Shown here piece after piece: positions 38,436 to 48,440 of a stretch of 64,000 nt of DNA. The DNA comes from Populus alba (taxonomy: Eukaryota > Streptophyta > Magnoliopsida > Malpighiales > Salicaceae), in contig NC_133287.1 of assembly GCF_005239225.2 (NCBI RefSeq), positions 1,717,493-1,781,492 on the forward strand. The letters are read 5' to 3'. The notes beneath the pieces are model-generated. The model did no database searches, was not told where the DNA came from, and saw nothing but the letters and a program-made list of their open reading frames with translations. Made by a program: the position numbers and the translations under genes. Numbering within the stretch: the stretch's first letter is position 1; every line of letters starts with the position of its first letter.

Positions 38436-38944
38436 TCATTCACTCGTAGAGCATCTAGTGTTCCAATACTTCTCTATTTCCTCAGCTGTTCTTCCTGGAA
38501 TCCTTCCAGCAATTAGAGACCACCTGGTGATTAAGATTATTACAACTTGGGTGTTAGATAGTTTGAATCTGAAGGCTAACAAAGTCATTGAAAATAGAAA
38601 AACAAAAGGGGAACAGACAAACCTCTCTCCAACTAGATTAAACATCCTAATTATAAGCGTCTCCTCATCCTCAGAGAATTCAAGCTTTGATTCCTGACTT
38701 GTTTCCTCTGAACAAAACACCCCAAAACCAATAAACTCTACACCCTTTGGAGAACAAACATTTCATACATAAAACCGGAAGGCTAACGAACATAGGAGGG
38801 GCGAAACTAATACCATGTAAAAACAAGCAATATTTCTTACCAAGATGACGTGAAGGTAAAGGAAAATTCCCATAAAAGCGAGTGTACAGTACCTCTAGAA
38901 TCCACAGAAGTTTCATCAGAAGAAGAATGTTCAGTGTCAGCCAT
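38436..38944 (-). CDS. Single-repeat R3-MYB repressor (CPC/TRY/ETC type)
   Basis: These tiny MYB proteins have a single R3 repeat and no activation domain. They compete with R2R3-MYBs for bHLH partners and so repress trichome or anthocyanin programmes. Exons 38944-38893, 38707-38623 and 38523-38436 join in phase (GT-AG) to 74 residues, the usual size. The R3 repeat runs from [20 protein letters not shown] to [19 protein letters not shown]. The bHLH-interaction signature, [DE]Lx2[RK]x3Lx6Lx3R, is matched at Leu35, Arg38, Leu42, Leu49 and Arg53, except that Thr34 stands where Asp/Glu is expected. The N-terminal 20 residues are Ser/Glu-rich. Intron positions are those of CPC-like genes. The exact subgroup is not resolved. 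Confidence 0.94.
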
Positions 38945-39772
38945 AGGGAAGAGGAGTAAAGATACTGAAGGATCACAAAGTTACCAATAGGAATTTAGTG
39001 AAGAAACAACGGAGGTATAGCTTTTGGACACTATTAAAGGCACCCGAGGACTAATATACTAATAGCAAAGGGTGCGAAGACTGGTAGTTGTGCATAGAAG
39101 GACATATGCAGCACAACTGCTTTGATAGGTAGTAGGAGCTATGAGTCATTCTTTCGCATTTAATTTTGGTGTCATCTTAACCAGGACCACATACAGAAGG
39201 CCAAACTAAGATAATCGAGGATCGATGCCCTCCTTTTCTTTTTCGCTTTTCCACACCTCATATCCTAGTATAATATTACCACGTCTTTCCACGCATGGTT
39301 ATTGGAGGAGATTGCTCATTACATTCGTTTAAATTCAAAGTAAAAGTGGGAAAACATTATGATGAACAAACTTCGACAAAATATGAAGGTTTTTTTCACT
39401 GGTAATGAAAACTTTTATGATGTTTAAATTATAATTACTTGATATTTATAGCATAGAAAGGAAACAGATTTAAAAAAGAACAGAAAAAACCATATCCGAT
39501 CCACCAAGAGTTATTATAATCTTCTCTTTTATTAAAATATTATTTTTAAACTTCTCATTTCCTGTGTTTTTTTTCCTGGAAATTAATAATTATAACATGA
39601 GCCTTCGAAATTCAAAGTTAATATTTATGTTGTATTCTATATGGGGCTAGGCTTACAGATGACACCGTTCCATATATTCATGTAGTGGTTGAACTTTTGC
39701 AATCATGGGCAACTTTTACAAACATATCAACGTTGTAAACTCAAGGGCATGCATGTTCTTATCCAATTCTTG

Positions 39773-39775
<3 letters not shown>

Positions 39776-39828
<53 letters not shown>
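39776..39828. repeat. (TA)n microsatellite
   Basis: About 26 uninterrupted TA units. Confidence 0.96.
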
Positions 39829-39831
<3 letters not shown>

Positions 39832-41009
39832 CTTCTCACATAGCTCCAAGGAGATCGATAGATCCGGGGTCGCTATTTAGAAACCAGCTGGACCATTATG
39901 GAAGCTGTAGACACATGAACATCGTTTTAATTGAATCCTATTCATGGCAGCTAGCGAAGGTCTCTATCTACAATTTGGGCGCATCTGCTTGAACTCATTA
40001 TTTTCACTGTTGAGCGTTCCATATTCTGTGATTAGCATGACTTTTAGCCCCCCAAGTGTCATGATTTCTAGGCTTCATGATGATGGGGGAGAGCAAAAAA
40101 CAGTTCTATACTTTCATGTAAGCATTGAAATTACCAGCTACGTTCCATTAATGTTTGTTGATAAAATATTTTTTAATCGAAAATATATTAAAATAATTTT
40201 TTTATATATATTTTTTAATATTAGTACATTAAACCAATAAAAAATATCTAAAAATATTCAAACAAAAAATACTTGAATAAAAATATAAATCCATTATATG
40301 ATGGTGTGAGATTGAGGTGAATACAATTTCGTTATCAATCCATTTACAAATCGGCACGAGGGGGAGGAGGTTAATGCAAGTTTCATATCAGTAAAATGTT
40401 GATATCAGAAAGGTTATATATTAGATTTGGATTTATTAGGATTTTCTTATGAATCTAATAGTTTAATGTGCATAAACATTTTACTGATACCGATATTTAA
40501 AACTTAACAATTAGTAAAATATAATGTTTATCGTTAAGTAATAAACCTAAACATCAGATTATTTTATCTGACAACAGTATACATATATATAATTGAATAA
40601 AAGAGGTAGTTGAAACATGCTGTGACCGCACTTCAGTAGTCGTACCGCAAATGGGACATCGTCTTGTCTGGGATCCAATATTGAGCTCATCGAAAGCCAC
40701 ACAAATCTTAGCTTGAATTCTGCTAAAATCTTATCAAATCATACGAATTGCCAACAAATTCATTGATTGTGGTGTTTTTTTTTTAGAAAAAAACTTATAA
40801 ATCGTTTGAAGGAGACTTATGATTCTCACGTGGAAGACTGGAAGAGAAGATGACAAAGCCAACAGATTCATTTGGCTGGCCACTAGCAAATGACAGATCA
40901 TGGAACAACAACAGATCTCAGGAATTGTTGACTTTATTATTAAGCCATTTGGATGGTGAAATACAGTGATACAATCATCCTCTCACATTTTATTCATATC
41001 ACTATTTAT

Positions 41010-41205
41010 TGGCCCGCCTGCACGGTGCATAACAGGCTGCAGGCTGCCGTGTCGGCTTGTCCAGAGTCGATAAACCCAGCACGCGTGGGCTGTTTCCGTG
41101 GCCGGGCTCATCCTTACGGGACACAACAGGCTACCACGCTGGCTCGTCCAGCTTCGACAGGCTCAGTATGCGAGCTCGTCCAGCTTCGCCACCAAGTTTC
41201 CTTAC
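41010..41205. repeat. GC-rich island with a short internal repeat
   Basis: A ~200-bp block far richer in G+C and CpG than anything around it. It contains three diverged units sharing GGCT(A/G)CC...GGCTTGTCCAG, GGCTCGTCCAGCTTCGACAG and GAGCTCGTCCAGCTTCGCC. Frames on the plus strand are open across it but have no recognised domain. It may be a transposon fragment or a captured piece of a GC-rich gene. Confidence 0.5.
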
Positions 41206-43177
41206 TTTATTCCTAAAATCTTCAACATGTTTGTCCTTGCCCAAAAAACTTTATTTGATTTCTATTTTCATTGTTATTGAATTTTAATTTATATGACTTT
41301 TAGATTGCATGTTATCACATGTCCAAGATTTTAGAGATGATTCGAGGTTAAAATGACCGGTCAAATTTTACATGCAAGAACTTTTAATCATTGTGAAACC
41401 TAAGATTTTAAAAATGATAACGTTGACAAAAATTAACAACTTTTTTTCAATGTGTACTTGTTAAAGAGGTGCCTAAATCAACATTTTAGTCTCTCAATTT
41501 ATATTTTTTCTTTTTTGGTATTTGGATATATTTTTTGGTTTTCTTTTTATTTAAATCTCATACTTTATTTTTATATGTTCCGGTCCTAGATCTTGCAAGA
41601 GAGAAAAGAAGATTATTGAAAAAATTGAGTAGAAAAAATGCTTTTAGTCGATTGGATTCCAACTATCAATAACTTTTATTTTATTGTTTATCGCTTTGAC
41701 TTTGATAGATAAACTTAATGGAGGTGGTTTTCACCTCCATTAATATCAGTAAAAGTGGATTACAGCTTAGAAAAGTGTTTTTAAATTTAATTTAATTGTA
41801 AGTTTTTAGACTAATTAAATGTGTTTTGTTGTTAAAAATAAGGTCATAAGGGTTTATAAGATTTGTTTTCATGATTTATGTGAAAAATTGTTAGAATCTA
41901 GGTTTTTTCGTTTAAAAAGTTAGACCTCGATTTTTTGGCCATTAAAGACAACTCTAGCGACCATAAGAGAAGGCAGATAGACAATGCATTATTTATCCAA
42001 GTAACGTGTCATTTATCCAAATGGCTCACATGTTATATGTCTACTTTAAAAAATAGTTAGGGATGATCTGTCATACACTCTTTAAGAAAAATAAAAAAAA
42101 ACACTTGCACTTAGGTTTTAATATAGGCAGGCTTAATAAATATTTACATTAAATTTGTCATTTTTTTCTTTCAAGTCATGATGTAATATTCCATTAGAAG
42201 CAATTTTTATTGATTTGTTAATGATTGTTGTATTAACTAGTGAATTAGTAATTAATTTATTTGACCAAAAAAATATATTTGTCAAGGAAATATTCTTGAA
42301 ATTTTATTTTTTGTAAATTATATCAAATAAATTTAGATAGTCTTATTTACTATAAAAAAACCAATTCAACCTAAAATTTAAACTGTTAGATAAGGTTCAA
42401 ATACATAATTTATATTATTTTTTTAACACACCCTTTCAAGTAAAAGCTCTTTGGGTTTAAAATTTGCACAGACTCACATCACTTTATGCTTAATTTTTAT
42501 CAAATAAATAGAGATGGTAAAATTTAAACTCATGATCGCTTGGTTATTAAGGTTCTGATATCATGTCCAAGAACCAATTCTACTCAAAATTTTAAACTGT
42601 TAGGTAATATTCTAAGATATGATTTATATTATTCTCTAACATTTACCAGCCATGTAAACAAAAAAGAAAGAAAGAAAGAAAGAAATTGATACATGTATTA
42701 TATAAGATTTGAACTCATCTCATAAAAGCAAAATAAACCTTTCATCACTTAGCTAATTCTACCAATGTGATGGATATTTCATTCTAACACTAAATAAAGG
42801 TAATATTAGAAGGTAATTTCAGAATATATATATATTTGAGACTACAGGATCTAAAAAATTAAAATCAGAAATTAACGAAGTTAATTGATTAAGCGTATCA
42901 TAGTTAATACCTTTTCTTTCAAGAAAATTATTTGAGGTTATGATTCTTATTTTAAATCCAAGAAATAACATTGAAAAACTGGCCCCAGAAAGCCAATTAT
43001 TTATCAGAGGCTTAAGAACTAACCTGCTGATGGGCAATGTGAGAAGCTACTACCCCGTGCTTTTACATTAATTCCATAACCTCGGACCATGCTTGTATCC
43101 GGCACATTAATTTTTATTCGGGCTAGCTATAAATCACAAAGCTATTTATTTTGATGAAACAAATTCCACTACATTTG

Positions 43178-43615
43178 CTAAATCATACGAAGGTGACAAC
43201 CAGGTCTTATGTCACAATCCCAGATTTTCCTGCTATCTTCAAGGTTATCATTGCCCTTTTTTAATTTGATGATTCCAATATCAATTCCATACTCAAAATT
43301 AAGCATCTGCTTCAAGTTTGCAACTGTGTTGTACTCATGGACAAATAGCTCATACACCTTGGATATTCCACGCCTGTTTGGTCGTCCATGAACCAAGATT
43401 TTATAGCGGAGACTGAGAGTAGTATCGTCAACGATTCCATAACTTTGCAATTTGTTGTAGTCATATAGCATTGTCGAGCCATCCATAAAGAGTCTTTGGT
43501 TCGCAGCTAGGAACCCGAGCTTCTCCTGAACTTGCACTTTTAGGTCAAAAACAGCTGCATCATCTTTTACTGTAAATTCGTGGTTTAGGCCTTCAAAATG
43601 AATGTTGATCTTCAT
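43178..43615 (-). CDS. Ubiquitin-like protein with two UBL domains (UBL-A)
   Basis: A single-exon frame of 145 residues with two ubiquitin-like folds in tandem. Domain 1 (1-72) follows the ubiquitin plan: MKINIHFEGLNHEFTV at the first hairpin, then the helix with AVFDLKVQVQEKLG, then NQRLFMDGSTM in the place of ubiquitin's [11 protein letters not shown], and SYGIVDDTTLSLRYK. Domain 2 (73-145) is more diverged (KVYELFVHEYNTVANLKQML, then IKLKKGNDNLED). Neither domain ends in GG, so it cannot be conjugated like ubiquitin and would act as a binding module. The C-terminus is GCHLRMI. It shares its pattern with the UBL relic at 57 kb and the UBL gene at 62.5 kb and lies on the same strand. Function is unknown. 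Expression is not shown by the sequence. Confidence 0.85.
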   Translation of the reverse strand: MKINIHFEGLNHEFTVKDDAAVFDLKVQVQEKLGFLAANQRLFMDGSTMLYDYNKLQSYGIVDDTTLSLRYKILVHGRPNRRGISKVYELFVHEYNTVANLKQMLNFEYGIDIGIIKLKKGNDNLEDSRKIWDCDIRPGCHLRMI

Positions 43616-43619
43616 TGTT

Positions 43620-45136
43620 CTGTCAAAAAGTAGTAAGCAAACGTTTGAGCAATCAAAACTAGCATAAATCTTATTGTTAAGTAATTACGATATGTAAATT
43701 GCAGACAACAGACGCATGTCATAAGAAGGAAATAAAGGTATAATCATGTAATAATCAATAGACGCTGCTGAGAATTCTGAGATATATGCCTCTTAATATT
43801 TTAGCCCAATCTTTTTCTTCAGTACTTTTTTCTGTTTAAACTGCATAATCATGTCATCAATGCAAGGCTAGTTTAATTTAAAATATGATTTGGATGCTTA
43901 ATTTTCTTTGGTATTAAGCAGGGTAGCTAGAAAATATGTGTTTGACTGCTAAATTCTTTCCAGATTCTTGCAAATTAATCAGTTCTCCAGTATTAGATAG
44001 CAAGAAATTAACATGCCAAGCGTCCTCTCACCCCATGCTAATATCCTTGAGTCTTGACGTACGAAATAAATTAAGCCCGGAGAAATTGACCTGCGTGTTA
44101 GCATTATATGAGTTTCATGAAATTAGTATGATAAATCTAATAATGGTATTTATTGTATCGCACCAGCCTTTTTATCGACACCCGAGTCAGTCTAACCTCT
44201 AGATTTGAGAAGTCTGGATTTCACTGACACCACAAAATGCCCTCAAGAACTTACTGTTAAGAAAGTTCAATATCCCACACCAAAGGTGAGAATTGAACAC
44301 TTTCTTCTCCCGAACTTATGTAGGGAGATCCCACTCCTTGATTTGAGCTTCTCTTGTGATTTCCCTCTTTTATAGTGCTTCAGAATTCTTGTCACTAGTA
44401 TAACTTAGGATCTTCAAAACGAGTTACACTGATCAAACTTGAACGATACACACACACACACATTATCTTCCAAAATTTAAAAAAGAAAAAGAAAAGGGTT
44501 TTGTTTGATGATTATCAAGGGGTGTGAGGTTATCAATTCCATAGAAGAAATGAGTATTGTAAATTGGACATGAAGGATTTACTAAAAATCTTGATAAGAG
44601 ACTCGAGGAGTTGTAGTAACAAGGCCAATGCAAAAAGATTAAACTTGGCTATTTGTATTTTTTGAGAAAAAAACTTCTTATATTGCATCCAATAACCTAA
44701 TACACTATCTAGCACTTGCATCGATGCTGCTAATGCATTTTATTCAATTTCTTACCCACAAAATCATTCTATTCCTAATGATCACAAGATAATTCACCAA
44801 ACAAGTAAGTGCTTAAAGGTGATGAACTTGGGATCGAGATGTAATTATGTGCTAAATTAATCATGTGCTATCATGGGATCGAGATGTAAGGTTGTTGCAA
44901 CATGATTTGAATGCTTACTTTTCCAGTATGGTAAGAAAAAAAAAAATGTGAATTTACTGTCTTACATTCAAATTAATATGTTACTTGAACTAGATAGCAT
45001 GGAATTGACATGAACCAAGTTCCAACTAACCTCATGACATTATTATTTTAATTTAAAAGAATAATATGAAATAAATTCCTTGCGAAAATATTTACCTAGG
45101 AACACTTCTGTGACAGTTACCCAATATTGTAGCTAA
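43620..45136. other. Intergenic region upstream of UBL-A
   Basis: UBL-A promoter region followed by mixed-composition DNA. (AC)n at 44450-44461. No gene or repeat recognised beyond short AT tracts. It ends at the target duplication AATTT (45137-45141) of the large LTR element. Confidence 0.5.
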
Positions 45137-45429
45137 AATTTTGTTGTAACCCATTTTTGGGTCCCCACAAAAATAATAATAATAACAATAATAAATAAAT
45201 AAATAAATTAAAAAAAAAAAAAAACAAACAAACAGTGTCGTTTTGACACTGTTCCTCTTTCCGCGTGCTGCTAGAGCCCCACACCAATGATTGCAGGCTG
45301 CTCCCAAAAACCTGCCGCACACCCTGCCGAAATCAAGGGAGCGGCGCCTTGCTGTCGCGCCCAATGGCCGACCAGCCGCCGCGTGACCCGCTCCCTGGCT
45401 CCACAGTGAAAAGCCACGCTCACTGGCTC

Positions 45430-45437
45430 TATAAATA
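45430..45437 (+). promoter_or_regulatory. LTR TATA box (5' LTR)
   Basis: CTATAAATAGAGG lies at 45429-45441. The identical box is at 54406-54413 in the 3' LTR. It supports plus-strand transcription of the element starting about 30 bases downstream, within the GA-rich stretch. Confidence 0.8.
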
Positions 45438-45801
45438 GAGGAGGAACGACGAACAAAAGGAGGAGGAGAAGAAAAACCGGAGAGAGAGGGAAGAGAAGAG
45501 AAGGGAGAGACAAAGAGAGGAGAAACCCGAGAGAGAGGGAAGAGAAGAGGAGGGAGGAGACCGAGAGAAAGAGAGAGAAGAGGAAAGGAAAGGAGAAAGA
45601 AGGGAGAACACAGAAGAAGAAGAAGAAGCAGAGGAGAACGAAAAAAAAACAGAGGAGAGAGAGAAGGAAAACGCAGAGCCACCGCCGGCCACCCCACTGT
45701 CAGCGCCGCTTCCTGTCGCCACCAGTAGCTCCGCCATCGACGACAGCCACCACAGGTCAGCCCTCTACCCCTTATCTCGTTTTACTGTTCATCTTCTTGC
45801 A

Positions 45802-45830
45802 TGCAGAACGTGCACTGTGCACGTTCTGCA
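45802..45830. repeat. Inverted repeat cluster in the LTR
   Basis: TGCAGAACGTGCAC and its exact reverse complement are separated by one base. A second perfect inverted repeat, GTTACTGTGCA/TGCACAGTAAC with a 2-base centre, follows at 45844-45867. Further GTTACTGTGCAC/ACAGTAACC arms follow to 45925. The same structures occur in the 3' LTR (first one at 54777-54805). Confidence 0.9.
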
Positions 45831-46832
45831 AATTAATTACCCGGTTACTGTGCATGTGCACAGTAACTGGCTAATTAATTCACTGGTTACTGTGCACACA
45901 GTAACCCGTTTACTATGTGCACAGTAACCAGCCCATGCATTTGGCCAGGTTCGGCCCAACCCATGTATTTGGGCCTGACCCGGCCCATTTCAAAAAAAAA
46001 AATCAAAAAAACATTTTTTTAGCATTTTATAATTTTTCCGCGTAATTTTTATGTCATTTTGATTAATATTGGGTGGTATTTTATGTTGTTAAAAATACAA
46101 AAAATCTGATATTAAAATACCCGGTTTTCGTCAAAAAACTTCCAAAAATACAAAAAAAATTAAAAAAAGAGAAAAAAATGTTTTTGTGCATACGGCCAAG
46201 TGTCTCAAAGCTAAAAAATTCATATTGTATTTTTCATACACCAAAAAAAAAATATTTTAGCATGCATTTTGGCTTTAATAACCAGTTTATTAAAGTCAAG
46301 AGAATATTGGCCAATATTTCAAAAACAACAAAAATTTTATTTTCGTTTGTCTCTTAGTATCCGGGGTATGACTTTACACGTAATGCATATTCCGGATATT
46401 TAATTCTTTTTTTTGGACAATAGAACTTGGGGTATGACATTACACGTAATGCGTATTCCGGATATTTAATTCTTTTTTGTTTGGACAATAGAACCCGGGG
46501 TATGACATTACATGTAATGCATATTTTGGACAATAGGAAACCACAACATGACTTAGATTTTATTAGACAAAACAATGCAGCCTACCTTAGGTAGGGCGTA
46601 GTTGGGGTGCTAACACCTTCCCTTTACGCAACCAGTCTCCGTACCCGATCTCTAAAGACCAGTTAAGGTTCCTAGTAACCAGAATACTAGGTGGCGACTC
46701 CCAGTCCATTTTTAGCTTAGAGACAAAGAACTCCTTGTCTCACCATATTTTCCATGCCAAATAGACAACACACCACACCCTCACGAAGGGTTGGTAGTGG
46801 ACGATCGTCGCGCCGCCGCACACGTGCGACAG

Positions 46833-46853
46833 AATGGCGACTCCACTGGGGAC
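46833..46853 (+). promoter_or_regulatory. Primer-binding site of the large element
   Basis: TGGCGACTCCACTGGGGAC begins three bases after the 5' LTR and starts with the TGG that pairs to the CCA end of a tRNA. Similar sites are described for Tat/Ogre-type elements primed by tRNA-Arg, from memory. The LTR itself carries a related GGTGGCGACTCCCAG at about 46691. Confidence 0.7.
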
Positions 46854-47937
46854 TTTGTGGACTGAGCTTTGTTTTTGTCTGATGATTGTGTTTTATTGTT
46901 GTGGTTTGCTTGTTTATTTTTAAATATGCATTTTCTATATATTTGTTCATATTTAGTTGCGCGCTTTAATTTCTGTACATATTTATCTCATGCATCACAT
47001 AGTGTAATTTTTAAAGCACACACAAGCTTCAGGTTAGGAGGGGGACTAGCAGCTTACCTTACGACTTTTAGTCAAGGTTTAAGTTTGTGTAAACCCCAAC
47101 TCTTCGTTGAGTGCCAAGATTGGTAAAAGTTGGACATGTGCCATCTCACTGCCTACTGGCCCCTATATTGCCTTCAAGAGGGTAATCACTGGGACAACAA
47201 GAGACCCTTTTTAGAGACCGAATAGTAAACCTACCTTTTGTCTCACTTAAAAAGATTAGAACCTGCCTGTAGGATGTATGCTCCGTAAATATTTGTTTTG
47301 CATCCGAGCAAGCATCTTGAACTCAAGACTTGTGGGTGACACATTGGCCGTCACTCCAAAAATTGTCATTGTAGAGTTTGGGCAAAAATCATGATTCTTG
47401 TTCCATCATACAAGAGTTACGACCATATTGTCACCTCTCGAAGGGCGAGTTCATCATATAGATTACATATTCATAAATTTATCATGCATGTATCGGGTTG
47501 AAAGGTGGGTCCCCCGCACAAGCTGTGCTGCACGTGATTGAAGAAAGATGATGGAAGTGAAGAAAGGTGTCGGATAGAGGCTCATTATCCGATTAAGGTT
47601 GAGAGCCTCAAAGGTGAAATAGCTAGACTCAGATTTGCTTGAACAAGTGTTGAGTATTTAAATGGAAAGAGAATGTCTGCACAGTCTTCTGTGGGAACAA
47701 TGTTTGTCCACGTCCAAGTGAAGCTGTATCTCTCCTTTTCAGTCATGAACAACAACAACAACAATGCCTTTAGTCATCAACTAATGACAACTCGGATTCC
47801 TGTCCAGTTGCACTCTTAAGTGTTCATCGCCTCCACATCATCTAATGGAACCAAACGACTACTAGCCTCCTGTTCATGGTGCATTAGTCTGCTTTGAAGT
47901 TACCCCAATTATGAGCTCAATTCCAGTTCAACAGCAC

Positions 47938-48440
47938 AAGATGTTAGTCTGAAAAACCATGATCAGACACTGAACTTCTACGTGGTAGAGCTCTCTGTAG
48001 AGATTTATTTATGAATCTGTCAATGGGAAATGCAAAAGGGGATGTATTAATTTCATATGCTTTGAAACTTTTTCCCACCAGTGGCACGAGCAAAACATTG
48101 TAATAGGCAGATGAGTCAGGCCTGGTCTGAAAATATGAGTAGTCGTCGAACTTCAACGTGGCAGAGCTCTCTTTACAAAAATCTGTTTATGAGGCTGCAA
48201 GTTGAGAGTGCAAGAGGGGATTTACTAATTGCATATGCTACAAATATCTCTCTCATCAGTTTCAGCATGAAGACACTTTAGCAGGTTGAAGAGCCAGACT
48301 TGGTTTGAAAACATGGAGCAGACATCAAACTTCAACGTTGCAGAGATCTCTCGGCAGGAATCTACTTGAGGATTTGTAATTGGGAAATCCAAGAAGGGAT
48401 GTAGTGGTTTCAGATTGCCCACAATTTTCTCCTACCAGTA
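47938..48440 (+). repeat. Tandem repeat D: three diverged ~180-bp units
   Basis: Each unit carries TCTGAAAA or TTTGAAAA, then GAACTTC(T/A)ACGTGGCAGAG, CTCT, an AATCTGTTTATGAGG-like segment, GGGAAATGCAA(A/G)AGGGGAT and CATATGC. Unit starts are near 47948, 48125 and 48305. Conservation is low, so the array is older than the LTRs' divergence. Confidence 0.7.

Larger units (their letters stand above)
38946..43177. other. Intergenic region upstream of R3-MYB
   Basis: Holds the R3-MYB promoter (38946-39200), a (TA)n microsatellite at 39776-39828, a degenerate AT-rich MITE at about 40145-40270 (TTAATCGAAAATATATTAAAA, then TAGTACATTAAACC), a GC-rich island at 41010-41205 (listed separately) and (AAAG)n at 42663-42686. 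Repeated A/T-rich DNA fills the rest. No gene is seen. Confidence 0.5.
45142..46831 (+). repeat. 5' LTR (1690 bp) of the large element
   Basis: Contains a TATA box (45430-45437), a GA-rich leader (45440-45690) in which C is rare, a cluster of inverted repeats (45802-45925) and a tail with three similar ~70-bp units (GGGTATGACNTTACACGTAATGC, 46365-46520). It differs from the right LTR mainly in homopolymer lengths and a handful of substitutions such as CTCTTTCCG/CTCTTCCCG. Confidence 0.95.

Noticed and set aside
41010..41205. Bacterial or vector contamination as the source of the GC-rich island
   Set aside because: It is only ~200 bp, joins AT-rich plant DNA smoothly on both sides, and contains no bacterial gene I recognise. 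Kept as an open finding.
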